From Pseudomonas sp. (GTDB taxonomy: Bacteria > Pseudomonadota > Gammaproteobacteria > Pseudomonadales > Pseudomonadaceae): DNA of 64,000 bases. Numbering within the stretch: the stretch's first letter is position 1; the number at the start of each line of letters is the position of its first letter. Made by a program: the position numbers and the translations under genes. The DNA is taken from NCBI RefSeq assembly GCF_030690725.1, contig NZ_JAUYGD010000004.1:1-64000 (forward strand), written 5' to 3'. The notes under the pieces were generated by a model. The model was not told the origin of the DNA. It did not search any database and saw only the letters and a program-made list of their open reading frames with translations. Shown in pieces: positions 1-10,470 of the stretch.

Positions 1-94
1 TAAATGGCCCCTAAAAACACGTGCGTGTATGATACCCGAGCTCGTCTCCAATAAGCTAAATTCCTAGCTAAATCCGTGCCGTCCGGGGCTTTTC

Positions 95-736
95 ATGCAA
101 GCGTACCAGCGCGACTTCATTCGTTTTGCCATTGAGCGCGGGGTTCTGCGCTTCGGTCAGTTCACCCTCAAGTCGGGGCGTACCAGCCCGTATTTCTTCA
201 ATGCCGGGCTGTTCGACAGCGGTCTGGCGCTGGCCCGGTTGGGGCGCTTTTACGCCGCGGCGGTGGTCGACAGCGGGATTCCCTTCGATGTGCTGTTTGG
301 CCCGGCCTACAAGGGCATCCCGCTGGCGGCGACCACCGCGGTGGCGCTGGCCGAACATCATCAGCGCGATGTGCCCTGGTGTTTCAATCGCAAAGAGGCC
401 AAGGATCACGGCGAAGGTGGCACGCTGGTCGGTGCGCCGCTGGCCGGTAAGGTGCTGATCGTCGACGACGTGATCACCGCCGGCACCGCGATCCGTGAGG
501 TGATGCAGATCATCCTGGCCCAGGGTGCGCAGGCCGCAGGTGTGCTGATTGCGCTGAATCGTCAGGAGCGTGGTCAGGGCCAGCTGTCGGCGATCCAGGA
601 AGTCGAGCGCGATTTCGGCATGCCGGTGGTGAGCATCGTGTCGCTCGAGCTGGTGCTGGAATACCTGGCAGACGATGCCGAACTCAAGCAGTATCTGCCG
701 GCGGTGCAAGCCTACCGCGGCGAATATGGAATCTGA
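95..736 (+). CDS. pyrE: Orotate phosphoribosyltransferase PyrE
   Basis: Converts orotate and PRPP to orotidine 5'-monophosphate in the fifth step of de novo pyrimidine synthesis; cytosolic homodimer. The 213-residue product has the usual family length. The catalytic flexible loop ([13 protein letters not shown], residues 97-109) and the PRPP-binding signature ([13 protein letters not shown], about 120-132) are intact. Lys26 and the FNAG segment fit the orotate site. The ATG follows a short G-rich stretch that can act as a weak ribosome site. The gene is monocistronic or leads into the DUF4124 gene 25 bp downstream. Pseudomonas pyrE normally sits next to crc, which would lie just outside the left edge. 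Identification is secure. Confidence 0.97.
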   Translation: MQAYQRDFIRFAIERGVLRFGQFTLKSGRTSPYFFNAGLFDSGLALARLGRFYAAAVVDSGIPFDVLFGPAYKGIPLAATTAVALAEHHQRDVPWCFNRKEAKDHGEGGTLVGAPLAGKVLIVDDVITAGTAIREVMQIILAQGAQAAGVLIALNRQERGQGQLSAIQEVERDFGMPVVSIVSLELVLEYLADDAELKQYLPAVQAYRGEYGI

Positions 737-761
737 CTCCTCGACCTAGGGTGCTGTCTCG

Positions 762-1355
762 ATGCGCAAACCGACTCTGCTCCGCTGTTGGCTGTTGTTC
801 GGTTCGCTGCTGCCGCTTGTTGTCGGCGCCACCGAGTTGTATCGCTATACCGATGATCAGGGCGTTACCGTGCTCGGTCGTCAGGGCGTGCCGCCGGAGT
901 TCATCGGCAAGGGCTATGAGGTGCTCAATGATCAGGGGCGGGTGATCAAGGTCATCCCGCCGGCCCCGAGCGCCGAGGAAATGCAGCGTCTGCTGGCCGA
1001 CAAGGCCCGCATCAGTTCCGATGCCCAACTGCTGCGCCTGTACAGCACGCCCGAGGACATCGACCGGGCCCGCGATCGCAAGCTGGTCGAGCTGGATGGG
1101 TTGATCGGTGTGGCGCGCAGCAACTTGCAATCGGCGCGCCTGCAGCAGGACAACTTGCAGAGCCAGGCGGCGGATCATGAGCGTGCCGGGCGGGCAGTGC
1201 CGGAGCACCTGCTGGCGCAGATCGACAACCAGAAAGATGAACAGCTGCGTCAGTACAAGGACATTGCCCGCTACCAGGAAGCGCGCAAACAGGCGCAGGC
1301 CAGCTTCGCGGCCGATCGCCAGCGGCTCGCCGAGCTGCTGGGCAAGCGGCGCTAG
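762..1355 (+). CDS. DUF4124 domain-containing secreted protein
   Basis: A 197-residue protein of unknown function. Residues 1-22 form a signal peptide (basic start, hydrophobic core ending VVGA). It is followed by a DUF4124-like segment (TELYRYTDDQGVTVL, about 23-37), the short beta-rich module found in many Pseudomonas periplasmic proteins. From about residue 95 to the end the sequence is charged and rich in Gln, Arg, Leu and Ala (coiled-coil-like), ending in a basic tail. It lies 25 bp after pyrE and may be read through from it. DUF4124 proteins are common beside pyrE in Pseudomonas, but no biochemical role is established. The start is supported by the signal peptide. Confidence 0.85.
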   Translation: MRKPTLLRCWLLFGSLLPLVVGATELYRYTDDQGVTVLGRQGVPPEFIGKGYEVLNDQGRVIKVIPPAPSAEEMQRLLADKARISSDAQLLRLYSTPEDIDRARDRKLVELDGLIGVARSNLQSARLQQDNLQSQAADHERAGRAVPEHLLAQIDNQKDEQLRQYKDIARYQEARKQAQASFAADRQRLAELLGKRR

Positions 1356-1382
1356 CTGGCGGTCCGAGCCGGCGATTTTTTT

Positions 1383-2108
1383 TGGCTCTTCGCATTATCG
1401 CGGGGACGTTGAGCTTGACACCGGACTGGCAAATAAGTGTGCGTTGCCGATGACTTGGCTCTATCCATTACCGTGCCGTCTGGCCTGATGGGTTTCGCCC
1501 CTCACGGGCGAGTCACTTTCTCTTGCTTGCCCAAGAGAAAGTAACCAAAGAGAAGGGCACCCCACCATCCGGCCCCGGCTGCGCCGGGGTTCCCTCTTTC
1601 CATCACCGCTCCAGGGGCACGCCGCGAAGGGCCATCCATGGCCCATCGCGGCTCTCGCGACATCCATGTCGCTCAACCCCTTACGCGGCGATTCCACTCG
1701 GCCTCCTGAAGGGGACTTGGGAGGTGTCTGCACGACCGCAGTTCAAGAACAAAAGCGCAGACGCCAGCAATCCAGTTCTTGCGCAAATCCTGCAAGCTCG
1801 CGACCCGGTCCCGTCAGCAGGCCGAGTGCAGGTGTTGCGCAGGGGGACGAGCCGCATGGATGCGGCGAGAGGCTTAATGGGCCAGGGATGGCCCTTGTAA
1901 GCCGGCCCCCGGAGCGGCGCCGGATGCCGGGTGCCCTTCTTTGGCACGCCTTTCTTGGGCAAGCAAGAAAGGTGTGGTGCCCGTGAGGGGCGCAACCCAA
2001 ACGCCCAGTACACGCGATAATCGGCCATGCCGCGCCATTTGCCGCGCCGCACACAAACTTGCCAGTCCGGTGTCAACCGGCACTTTCCCCAAACTATGCG
2101 AAGAACCA
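1383..2108. repeat. Long imperfect inverted duplication, intergenic element
   Basis: The 863 bp between the DUF4124 gene and argB hold no credible gene but do hold a ~725 bp near-symmetric inverted repeat. The outer arms start at 1383 (TTGGCTCTTCGCAT) and end at 2108. Nested arms at 1415-1443 and 2048-2076 match at about 26 of 29 positions. A third pair (about 1488-1565 against 1932-2006) shares the CTTGCTTGCCCAAGA and GAAGGGCACC blocks. The two halves meet near 1745. It looks like two ~360 bp copies of a dispersed Pseudomonas intergenic repeat fused head to head. Reading frames inside it have no homology-like features and are treated as spurious. Confidence 0.75.
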
Positions 2109-2218
2109 TTTTTTTGCAGCGTCGTAGCCCAATGAAAGAAGCCTGGGCGCAATCCGGGAAACCCTCTCCCGGATTGCGCTGGAGCTAATCCAGGCTACGT
2201 CTGCGCGAGCGGATGCGC

Positions 2219-3148
<930 letters not shown>

Positions 3149-5701
3149 TCAAAATGGCAAGGTGATATCGGGTGCAGCGCTGTACAGCTGGGCGCGGAAG
3201 ACTTCCTTGATGCGCTCGAGCTCCTCCTCGCTGTCGGCCTCGAAGCGCAGCACCAGCATCGGCGTGGTGTTGGAGGCGCGTACCAGGCCCCAGCCCTTGG
3301 GGTAGTCGACGCGCACGCCGTCCAGGGTGGTGAGGTTGGCTTCGCCCCAGTGGCCGTCGCGCTGCAGGGTGTCGATGATGCTGAATTTGCTCTGTTCGGT
3401 AACCTGGATATTGATTTCCGGTGTGGATATATCACAGGGGAAGGCGGCGAACACTTGTTCGGCGTCACGCTTGTCCTGGCTGAGGATTTCCAGCAGGCGG
3501 GCGGCGCTGTAGACGCCGTCGTCGAAGCCGAACCAGCGCTCCTTGAAGAAGATATGCCCGCTCATCTCGCCGGCCAGCAGGGCGCCGGTTTCCTTCATCT
3601 TTTTCTTGATCAGCGAGTGGCCGGTTTTCCACATCACCGGTCGGCCGCCGTAGCCGCTGATCAGCGGGGTCAGGCGGCGGGTGCATTTGACGTCGAAGAT
3701 GATGTCGGCGCCGGGATTGCGCGACACCACGTCCTTGGCGAACAGCATCAGCAGGCGGTCCGGGTAGATGATGGTGCCCTTGTTGGTCACCACGCCGACC
3801 CGGTCGCCGTCGCCGTCGAAGGCCAGGCCGAGGTCGGCCTGCTCTTCCTTGACCTTGGCGATCAGGTCAATCAGGTTCTCCGGCTTGCCCGGATCCGGGT
3901 GGTGGTTGGGGAAGGTGCCGTCGACCTCGCAGAACAGCGGAATCACCGTGCAGCCCAGGGCTTCGATCAGCTGTGGGGCGATTACCCCGGCGGCGCCGTT
4001 GCCGCAGTCGACCACCACCTTCAGCGGTTTGGCCGTGGCGATGTCGTCGCGGATATGATTGAAGTAGCGCTCCAGCACATCGACCTGCTCGACCGTGCCG
4101 ACGCCGCTGACCAGATCGTTGTTGTCGATGCGGGTCTTGAGCGCCTGGATCTGTTCATTGGCCAGGGTGTCGCCGGCGATGACGATCTTGAAGCCGTTGT
4201 AATCCGGCGGATTGTGGCTGCCGGTGAGCATTACCGCGGATTTGCCCGCGAGGATATGGCCGGCGTAGTAGACCACCGGGGTCGGCACCATGCCGACATC
4301 GCTGACGTTGCAGCCGCAGTCGAGCAGACCCTGAATCAGTTGTTCGACCAGCTCCGGGCCGGACAGGCGGCCGTCGCGGCCTACCGCAATATTCGGTTCG
4401 CCCTGTGCCAGGCTCTGCGAGCCGATCGCGCGGCCGATCCAGTAGGCGGTTTGCGCGGTCAGGCTGCTGCCGACCACGCCACGAATGTCGTAGGCGCGAA
4501 AGATGTCGGCGGGCACTTTTGGTGCTGAATTTAGGCTGTTCATAACGGGGGGTTGCTCCAGTCCCAGGAGATCCTGGTCTTCGTCGAGAATGTCGATATC
4601 GAGGATATCGGTGTCTTGAAACAGCGGGTCGATCAACCCGGCCGTCTGGCTGGGTACCGCTGCGGGCGAAGCGCTGCCGGCGCTGTTGGGGTTTTCCGTT
4701 GTTTTGCTGGTGTGGCGCGAGAGGCGCGCCAGGGTTTTTACCAGGCTGTCGAGCGCCGGCAGGCTCAGGCTGAAAGCTTTGACGGCTTTACCGGCTGAGA
4801 GTTCTTTAACCAGTCGTTCGAGTTGCAATGCATCCTGATGCATGCGTCGTTGCTGGCCGCTGTACACCAGGTAGAGGCCGAGCAGGGCGCCCGCCAGTGC
4901 GAGCAGCGTCGCCAGGGCCGGCAAGGTGGGCGAGAAGGCCATCGCGCTCAGGCGCGGGCCGGGGGTGAAGCCAAGCTGCCAGTTCGGGTTGCCGCTATCG
5001 AAACGTTGTGCTTCGCCCTGGGCCTGGCCGCGTTGCGTCAACACCTGGTCGGCGTCATTGCCGAATTGCTGAAGCAGTTGCAGTTGGCCGACGTCGGCCG
5101 GTAGCGACGGCAAATTGGCCAGCAGGCGATTCAGCTCGACGGCCAGCAGCAGCGTGCCCTGCGCGGGTTGATCATCGCCCTGGCGCAGTGGCGCCACGCT
5201 GTAGACCAGCCAGCGCTGACCGATCTTGTAGGCCTCGGCAGCAGGCGTCTGGCCGTTTTCCGCGCGGCGCAGCATGTCCAGCGCGGCAAAGTTCATCGGC
5301 GCGTCCCGGCCCATGTCCTGAACAGCTTCGCCGCGGCCATTGAGGTGCGCATCGACCACGCCACCCCAGTAGCGCAGGTTGCGTTCGGCCGCCCGCAGCT
5401 GTTGGCTGTCCCGGCTTTGCACGGCCTGCAGCAACTCGGGATTGCGCGCCGCGGCGCCGGTGTCTGCGGCCAGTTGCAGCAACGCCTGTTGCAGCGCGGC
5501 GGCCTGGGCGCCTCCCCAGGCCTGGGTGAGTTGCTGCTGTTGCTGTTGCTGCACGTTGTTGAGCAGGCCGAACCAGAGCAGCGCGGCGGCCAGAGCCAGC
5601 CCGCCGATGACCGCCGGCAGGCCTGGCAACAGGGCGCTGGCGGTCTGTTTGCCGGTGCTGGTGGCGTTGGCATCCTTGGCAGTGCGCTTGAAGCGTTTCA
5701 T
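3149..5701 (-). CDS. algC: Phosphomannomutase/phosphoglucomutase AlgC, long membrane-anchored form
   Basis: Interconverts mannose-6-P/mannose-1-P and glucose-6-P/glucose-1-P for alginate, LPS and rhamnolipid precursors. The 850-residue reading has two parts. Residues 1-386 hold a membrane segment (about 21-44), an extracytoplasmic region, a second membrane segment (about 260-283) and a linker. The catalytic part starts near Met387 (codon at 4543) and matches the classical ~463-residue AlgC. Its phosphoserine loop TGSHNP, metal loop DGDGDR, sugar loop GEMSGH and phosphate loop RASNTTP are all visible. The ATG at 5701 has a GGGAGA ribosome site; an ATG at 5797 would overlap dut and has no such support. 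Internal initiation at 4543 could make the short enzyme. Confidence 0.93.
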   Translation of the reverse strand: MKRFKRTAKDANATSTGKQTASALLPGLPAVIGGLALAAALLWFGLLNNVQQQQQQQLTQAWGGAQAAALQQALLQLAADTGAAARNPELLQAVQSRDSQQLRAAERNLRYWGGVVDAHLNGRGEAVQDMGRDAPMNFAALDMLRRAENGQTPAAEAYKIGQRWLVYSVAPLRQGDDQPAQGTLLLAVELNRLLANLPSLPADVGQLQLLQQFGNDADQVLTQRGQAQGEAQRFDSGNPNWQLGFTPGPRLSAMAFSPTLPALATLLALAGALLGLYLVYSGQQRRMHQDALQLERLVKELSAGKAVKAFSLSLPALDSLVKTLARLSRHTSKTTENPNSAGSASPAAVPSQTAGLIDPLFQDTDILDIDILDEDQDLLGLEQPPVMNSLNSAPKVPADIFRAYDIRGVVGSSLTAQTAYWIGRAIGSQSLAQGEPNIAVGRDGRLSGPELVEQLIQGLLDCGCNVSDVGMVPTPVVYYAGHILAGKSAVMLTGSHNPPDYNGFKIVIAGDTLANEQIQALKTRIDNNDLVSGVGTVEQVDVLERYFNHIRDDIATAKPLKVVVDCGNGAAGVIAPQLIEALGCTVIPLFCEVDGTFPNHHPDPGKPENLIDLIAKVKEEQADLGLAFDGDGDRVGVVTNKGTIIYPDRLLMLFAKDVVSRNPGADIIFDVKCTRRLTPLISGYGGRPVMWKTGHSLIKKKMKETGALLAGEMSGHIFFKERWFGFDDGVYSAARLLEILSQDKRDAEQVFAAFPCDISTPEINIQVTEQSKFSIIDTLQRDGHWGEANLTTLDGVRVDYPKGWGLVRASNTTPMLVLRFEADSEEELERIKEVFRAQLYSAAPDITLPF

Positions 5702-5724
5702 CGAACGTCTCCCTGGCGGTTCAT

Positions 5725-5764
5725 CCTGTTGGCGGTTCTTCCTGCCTGTTGGCGGTTCTTCTTG
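5725..5764. repeat. 20-bp tandem direct repeat upstream of algC
   Basis: Two adjacent 20-bp units, 5725-5744 and 5745-5764, are identical except at one base, and a partial third copy overlaps 5711-5724. They occupy the short spacer between the dut stop and the algC start, so they lie in the algC leader. Replication slippage is the simple explanation; an effect on algC expression is speculative. Confidence 0.7.
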
Positions 5765-5774
5765 AAAGTGGTGC

Positions 5775-6230
5775 TCAGTGACTACCGGAATGGCCAAAAC
5801 CGCCGCTGCCGCGCTGACTCTCGTCGAACTCCTCGACCAGCTCGAAGTGCGCCTGCACCACCGGCACCAGGATCAGCTGGGCGATGCGCTCGCCGACGGC
5901 CATGCTGAAGGCACTTTGCCCACGGTTCCAGCAGGACACCATCAGCTCGCCCTGGTAGTCCGAGTCGATCAGGCCGACCAGGTTGCCGAGGACGATGCCG
6001 TGTTTATGGCCGAGGCCCGAGCGCGGCAGGATCAGCGCCGCCAGGCCGGGGTCGCCGATATAGATCGACAGACCGGTGGGGATCAGCACGGTCTGCCCGG
6101 GCTCGAGGATCAGTTCCTGCTTGAGCATGGCGCGCAGGTCGAGACCGGCGGAACCCGGGGTGGCGTATTGCGGCAGGGGGAATTCGCTGCCCAGGCGCGG
6201 GTCGAGGATTTTGGCTTGTAAGGCGTGCAT
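5775..6230 (-). CDS. dut: Deoxyuridine 5'-triphosphate nucleotidohydrolase Dut
   Basis: Hydrolyses dUTP to dUMP and pyrophosphate, keeping uracil out of DNA and feeding dTMP synthesis; soluble homotrimer. All family motifs are present in the 151 residues: AGLDLRA (28-34), PRSGLG (69-74), [13 protein letters not shown] (82-94) and the C-terminal P-loop-like [10 protein letters not shown] (140-149) that closes over the active site. Length is normal. It lies 30 bp downstream of coaBC in the same direction and about 70 bp upstream of algC, the conserved coaBC-dut-algC-argB order, and is probably co-transcribed with coaBC. Confidence 0.97.
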   Translation of the reverse strand: MHALQAKILDPRLGSEFPLPQYATPGSAGLDLRAMLKQELILEPGQTVLIPTGLSIYIGDPGLAALILPRSGLGHKHGIVLGNLVGLIDSDYQGELMVSCWNRGQSAFSMAVGERIAQLILVPVVQAHFELVEEFDESQRGSGGFGHSGSH

Positions 6231-6260
6231 GTCAGGCTCTGCGGTCGGTGAATGGGGGCA

Positions 6261-7469
6261 TCAGCTGCGCTGCAGGCGGTCGGCGATAAAGGCCAGCAGT
6301 TGGCGGGCGATCTTGCCTTTGCTGGTCTGCGCGAAGCTGCTTTGCTGGAGGTCGCGATCGATGATGGTGATGGCGTTTTCCTCGCTGTTGAAGCCGATGC
6401 TCGGGTTGGCCACGTCGTTGGCGACGATCAGGTCGAGGTTCTTGTCCTGCAGCTTGCGCGAGGCATAGCCCAGCAGGTTCTCGGTCTCGGCGGCGAAGCC
6501 GACGCTGAACGGTCGGTCGGTGCGTCCTGCCAGGGTGGCGAGGATATCCGGGTTGCGCACCATTTGCAGGAGCAGGCCGTCGCCGCTGGCCGGGTCTTTC
6601 TTCAATTTGTGCTGGGCAACCACTTCCGGGCGGTAATCGGCGACCGCGGCCGCGGCGATCAGCAGGTCGCAGGGCATGGCGGCTTCGCAGGCGGCGAGCA
6701 TGTCGCGGGCGCTGACCACGTCGATGCGGCTGACCCGGTCCGGGGTCGGCAAGTGCACCGGGCCGCTGATCAGGGTGACCCTGGCGCCGGCTTCGGCGGC
6801 GGCCTCGGCGAGGGCGAAGCCCATCTTGCCGGAGCTGTGATTGGTGATGTAACGCACCGGGTCGATGTTTTCCTGGGTCGGCCCTGCAGTGATCAGCACA
6901 TGCTTGCCGGTCAGGGCCTGATTCTGGAAACAATCGGCGGCGCATTGCGCCAGCTCGTCGGCTTCGAGCATGCGGCCGAGGCCGACGTCGCCGCAAGCCT
7001 GGCTGCCTGCGGCGGGGCCGAACAGACGGATGCCGCGCGCGCCGAGCAGTTGGGCGTTGGCCTGGGTGGCCGGATCGCGCCACATCGCCTGGTTCATCGC
7101 CGGCGCCAGGGCGACCGGGGCATCGGTGGCCAGCACCAGGGTGGTCAGCAAGTCATCGGCCACGCCCTGGGCCAGGCGCGCCATCAGGTCGGCAGTGGTC
7201 GGGGCGATCAGCACCAGGTCGGCCCAGCGCGCCAGCTCGATATGGCCCATGGCGGCTTCGGCGGCGGGATCGAGCAGATCCAGGTGCACCGGGTGGCCGG
7301 ACAGGGCCTGCAGGGTCAGCGGGGTGATGAATTCGCGGCCGCCACGGGTCATGACCACATGCACGTCAGCGCCCAGATCGCGCAGGCGACGAACCAGCTC
7401 CGCGCTCTTGTAGGCGGCAATGCCGCCACCCACGCCGAGAACGATGCGTTTTCGATACAGCCGCTGCAT
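6261..7469 (-). CDS. coaBC: Bifunctional phosphopantothenoylcysteine decarboxylase / phosphopantothenate-cysteine ligase CoaBC
   Basis: Carries out two steps of coenzyme A synthesis: CTP-dependent ligation of cysteine to 4'-phosphopantothenate (CoaB half) and flavin-dependent decarboxylation of the product (CoaC half). The FMN-binding CoaC half covers about residues 1-190, with [10 protein letters not shown] near the start, the catalytic His76, the PAMNQAMW motif (123-130) and the flexible-loop [10 protein letters not shown] with Cys159. The CoaB half begins near 190 with [14 protein letters not shown] and HSSGKMG. The 402-residue length is typical. The gene diverges from radC across a 189-bp gap, which must carry both promoters. 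Older name dfp. Confidence 0.96.
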   Translation of the reverse strand: MQRLYRKRIVLGVGGGIAAYKSAELVRRLRDLGADVHVVMTRGGREFITPLTLQALSGHPVHLDLLDPAAEAAMGHIELARWADLVLIAPTTADLMARLAQGVADDLLTTLVLATDAPVALAPAMNQAMWRDPATQANAQLLGARGIRLFGPAAGSQACGDVGLGRMLEADELAQCAADCFQNQALTGKHVLITAGPTQENIDPVRYITNHSSGKMGFALAEAAAEAGARVTLISGPVHLPTPDRVSRIDVVSARDMLAACEAAMPCDLLIAAAAVADYRPEVVAQHKLKKDPASGDGLLLQMVRNPDILATLAGRTDRPFSVGFAAETENLLGYASRKLQDKNLDLIVANDVANPSIGFNSEENAITIIDRDLQQSSFAQTSKGKIARQLLAFIADRLQRS

Positions 7470-7658
7470 AGGCCTGCCTTCTTATAGTTGGGTGGATGTG
7501 CGTCGCGGCGGTGACGCCTCCCCAGGCCCGTCGCCGCGTAAAAAGATGGGCTAAGATAGCACAGCCGCCGCAGTGGAAAAGCGGCGCAGGGTGCTTGCCG
7601 GACCAAGGCCGCAGGGCCGTTTCAGGTGGGCAGGCGCAGGGCTCGACAGGGAGGTGCT

Positions 7659-8333
7659 ATGAGCATTCGTGATTGGCCCGCGGCGGAACGCCCGCGGGAG
7701 AAACTTTTGGCCCAGGGGGCCGCCAGCCTGACCGACGCCGAATTGCTGGCGATCTTCCTGCGCACCGGCGTGGCCGGGCAGAGCGCGGTGGATCTGGCGC
7801 GCCATCTGCTCGGCGATTTCGGCGGGCTGCGCGCCTTGATGCAGGCGGATTTGCCGTCCTTCAGCCGGCGTCTGGGGCTGGGGCCGGCCAAGTTCGCCCA
7901 GCTGCAGGCGGTGCTGGAGATGGCCCGCCGGCACCTGGCCGAACAGCTGCGGCGCGATTCGGCGCTGGAGAGTCCGCAGGCGGTACGCGACTACCTCAAG
8001 GCCCTGCTGCGGCATGAGCCGCATGAGGTGTTCGGTTGCCTGTTTCTCGATGCCAAGCATCGGGTGTTGGCCTTCGAGGCGCTGTTCCACGGCTCTATCG
8101 ACAGCGCCAGCGTTTATCCCCGCCAGGTGGTCAAGCGTGCCCTGGCGCACAACGCCGCGGCGCTGATCCTGACCCATAACCATCCTTCGGGCGTGGCCGA
8201 GCCGAGTCAGGCGGACCGGGTGCTGACCAAGCGTCTGAAGGAAGCGCTGGAGCTGGTCGATGTGCGGGTGCTCGATCACTTCATCGTCGGCGACGGCGAG
8301 CCGCTGTCGATGGCCGAGTACGGCTGGTTATAG
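7659..8333 (+). CDS. radC: RadC family JAMM/MPN+ domain protein
   Basis: A 224-residue protein. The N-terminal part (about 1-95) has a UPF0758/helix-hairpin-helix-like segment and the C-terminal half is a JAB1/MPN+ metalloprotease-like domain. The zinc ligands are visible as HNHPSG (173-178) with the downstream Asp186. The ATG at 7659 is preceded by a strong GGGAGG site; an upstream in-frame ATG adds only an unconserved basic peptide. The old assignment to DNA repair was withdrawn in E. coli and the cellular role remains unclear. Position opposite coaBC is conserved in pseudomonads. Confidence 0.9.
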   Translation: MSIRDWPAAERPREKLLAQGAASLTDAELLAIFLRTGVAGQSAVDLARHLLGDFGGLRALMQADLPSFSRRLGLGPAKFAQLQAVLEMARRHLAEQLRRDSALESPQAVRDYLKALLRHEPHEVFGCLFLDAKHRVLAFEALFHGSIDSASVYPRQVVKRALAHNAAALILTHNHPSGVAEPSQADRVLTKRLKEALELVDVRVLDHFIVGDGEPLSMAEYGWL

Positions 8334-8432
8334 TCGGGGCTTGCAGCCCCTGTGGCAGCAGCCTTGGCCGCGAAATCCCTGAACTGCCTCGATTCGCGGT
8401 CAAGACTGCTCCAGCCGGGTTACTGCTGAGCG

Positions 8433-8510
8433 AGCTTGTGTGGGAGGGGCTTCAGCCGCGACACCCTGTTCGCGGCTGATAAAGGAGCGCCGCCCAGCCG
8501 CTCCCACAAA
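8433..8510. repeat. REP-like palindromic intergenic repeat
   Basis: The 184-bp gap between the convergent radC and substrate-binding protein genes holds complementary arms: TGTGGGAGGGGCTT near 8438 and GCCGCTCCCACA ending near 8508, around an internal CGCGGCTGATAAAG. A second weaker pair (GGCCGCGAAATC near 8366 and GATTCGCGGTC near 8391) lies upstream. This is the usual look of paired Pseudomonas REP sequences at the ends of convergent genes. The hairpins may also protect or end the two transcripts. Confidence 0.65.
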
Positions 8511-8517
8511 GGCAAGG

Positions 8518-10107
8518 CTATGGCGTGATCCGCACCTTGGCGAAATCCTGGCGACCGAAGGGACTGACCTGATAACCCTCGACTTCCTTGCGCAGCAGGG
8601 CGTAGGCGGTCGGGTGGGCCAGGGGCAGCCACAGTGCCTGCTGCTGGATGATCCGCTGCGCGTCCTGATAGATCTGGCTGCGCTGCGCCTGGTCGCTGGT
8701 GGTTTTGCCGGCGGCGATCAACTTGTCCAGTTGTGGCTCGCAGTAGCGGGCGAAGTTCAGCCCCGATTCGAGCGAGGCGCAGGCGAATTGCGGGGTGAGG
8801 AAGTTGTCCGGGTCGCCATTGTCGCCGGCCCAGCCCATGAACAGCAGGTCGTGTTCGCCAGCCTTGGCCCGGCGGATCAGTTCGCCCCATTCGATCACGC
8901 GGATCTCGGCCTGAATGCCGACTTTGCCCAGGTCGGCTTGCAGCAACTGGGCGCCGAGGCTCGGGTTGGGGTTGAGCAGGCTGCCGCTGGGGCGGGTCCA
9001 GATGCTGGTCTTGAAACCCTCGGGCAGACCGGCCTCGGCCAGCAAGGTGCGGGCCTTGACCGGATCAAAGGCATAACCGGGCAGTTCTGCGGCATAGCTC
9101 CAGGTGTTGGGCGGATAGGGGCCGTTGGCCGCCTCGGCGCTGTTCTCGAACACCGCTTGCAAATAGCTGGCTTTGTCGAAGGCTAGGTTGATCGCCTGGC
9201 GCACGGCGGTTTTATCCAGCGGCGCATGCTGGCTGTTGATGCCGACGAAGGCGGTCATGAAGGCCGCCGTGTGCACGCTCTTCAGCTCGGCATCGGCGGC
9301 GCTGGCTTGCACATCCTGCGGCTTGGGCGAGAGGGCGATATGGCATTCGCCGCGGCGCAGCTTCTGCAAGCGCACATTGGCGTCCGGGGTGATGGCGAAC
9401 ACCAGGCGCTCCACCGCGGGCTTGCCGGCAAAATACTCGGGGTTGGCGTCATAGCGCACCACTGCGTCTTTCTGGAAGCGCTTGAAGACGAAGGGCCCAC
9501 TGCCGATCGGCTGGCTGTTGAGCCGCTGCGGAGTGCCAGCGGCGAGCAGCTGGTCGGCGTACTCGGCGGAATAGATCGAGGCGAAGCCCATGCTCAAGGT
9601 GGCGAGGAAGGTGGCGTCGGGGCGACTCAGGGTAAAGCGCACGGCGTGCTCGCCGAGCTTGTCGATGCTTTCGATCAGGCTGGGCAACTGCATCGATTGG
9701 GCGTGTGGGTAACCGCCGGGCGCAGTCTTGTGCCAGGGGTGGGCCGGGTCGAGCATGCGCCGGAAGCTGAACAATACGTCGTCGGCGGTCAGCGGGCGGC
9801 TGGGGCTGAAGTAGTCGGTTTCGTGAAAGGCGACATCTTCGCGCAAGACAAAGCTGTAGCTCAGGCCGTCCGCGCTGACCTCCCAGCTCTGCGCCAGGCT
9901 GGGCAGCAGCTGGCCGCTGCCGGCATCGAACTCCACCAGGCGATTCATCAGCACGTCGGCCGAGGCGTTGGTGGTGGTCAGCGAGTTGTATTGCACGACG
10001 TCGAAGCCGTCCGGGCTGGCTTCGGTACAGACACTGAGCGTGGCGGCCTGAACCAATAGCGGGCTCAGCAGGCCGGTCAATAGCAGCGTTTGGGTGGCGA
10101 GGCGCAT
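8518..10107 (-). CDS. ABC transporter substrate-binding protein, peptide/opine family (SBP_bac_5)
   Basis: A periplasmic solute-binding protein of the DppA/OppA cluster. The 529-residue product starts with a signal peptide (about 1-20, ending VQA) followed by the mature ATLSVCTEASPDGFD. The family signature region is seen as LTADDVLFSFRRMLDP and the C-terminal lobe contains FMGWAGDNGDPDNF, typical of dipeptide-binding proteins. The ATG at 10107 has AAGGAG at the correct distance; the frame is open further upstream but that part is not conserved. No permease or ATPase genes are adjacent, so it is an orphan binding protein here. An equivalent gene lies between radC and rpmB in P. aeruginosa. 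The peptide substrate cannot be read from sequence. Confidence 0.9.
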   Translation of the reverse strand: MRLATQTLLLTGLLSPLLVQAATLSVCTEASPDGFDVVQYNSLTTTNASADVLMNRLVEFDAGSGQLLPSLAQSWEVSADGLSYSFVLREDVAFHETDYFSPSRPLTADDVLFSFRRMLDPAHPWHKTAPGGYPHAQSMQLPSLIESIDKLGEHAVRFTLSRPDATFLATLSMGFASIYSAEYADQLLAAGTPQRLNSQPIGSGPFVFKRFQKDAVVRYDANPEYFAGKPAVERLVFAITPDANVRLQKLRRGECHIALSPKPQDVQASAADAELKSVHTAAFMTAFVGINSQHAPLDKTAVRQAINLAFDKASYLQAVFENSAEAANGPYPPNTWSYAAELPGYAFDPVKARTLLAEAGLPEGFKTSIWTRPSGSLLNPNPSLGAQLLQADLGKVGIQAEIRVIEWGELIRRAKAGEHDLLFMGWAGDNGDPDNFLTPQFACASLESGLNFARYCEPQLDKLIAAGKTTSDQAQRSQIYQDAQRIIQQQALWLPLAHPTAYALLRKEVEGYQVSPFGRQDFAKVRITP

Positions 10108-10294
10108 GACAGACTCCTTGATAATGCGGTGTGCGCGCACCAGGCGCGCCGACAGAAGTTTCACCCTAGCCCATAACGCGCGGCCGCAACAGCAAACTTG
10201 TCGACGAGCGGTAGGCTGGCCCTGTCGCCTGCGCTGCCGGCCTGGAAGCCGCTGTTGCGCAGTCGGCGCATGCGGGTCGAAAGTGCGTTTAGCC

Positions 10295-10323
10295 TTGTTG
10301 CACCCTGGGCTTTCTGGTATAAA
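10295..10323 (+). promoter_or_regulatory. Sigma-70 type promoter for rpmB-rpmG
   Basis: A TTGTTG -35 element (10295-10300) and TATAAA -10 element (10318-10323) are separated by exactly 17 bp, upstream of rpmB. Transcription would begin near 10331 and give a leader of about 140 nt. Confidence 0.6.
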
Positions 10324-10470
10324 GCAGCGCTCTTTTGTAGGGGCCCGGTACTTGCGCTTTGCTGTGCAGCTGGTAAGACCCTCGAGATACGCGGCGCCGA
10401 GCGCCAATGATATTGAGTTTATGCGGCCAACCCATGCCGGGTTGGGCATGTGGTTTTAGAGGGCTGAGGC

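Noticed and set aside
1461..2152. Several 90-142 codon frames inside the inverted duplication
   Set aside because: They mirror each other on the two strands because the DNA is a palindrome; no protein features.
4543..4543. Annotating algC only from the internal ATG as a 464-residue soluble enzyme
   Set aside because: The upstream frame is long, has two membrane segments and a good ribosome site at 5701, so the long form is preferred and the internal start is noted instead.
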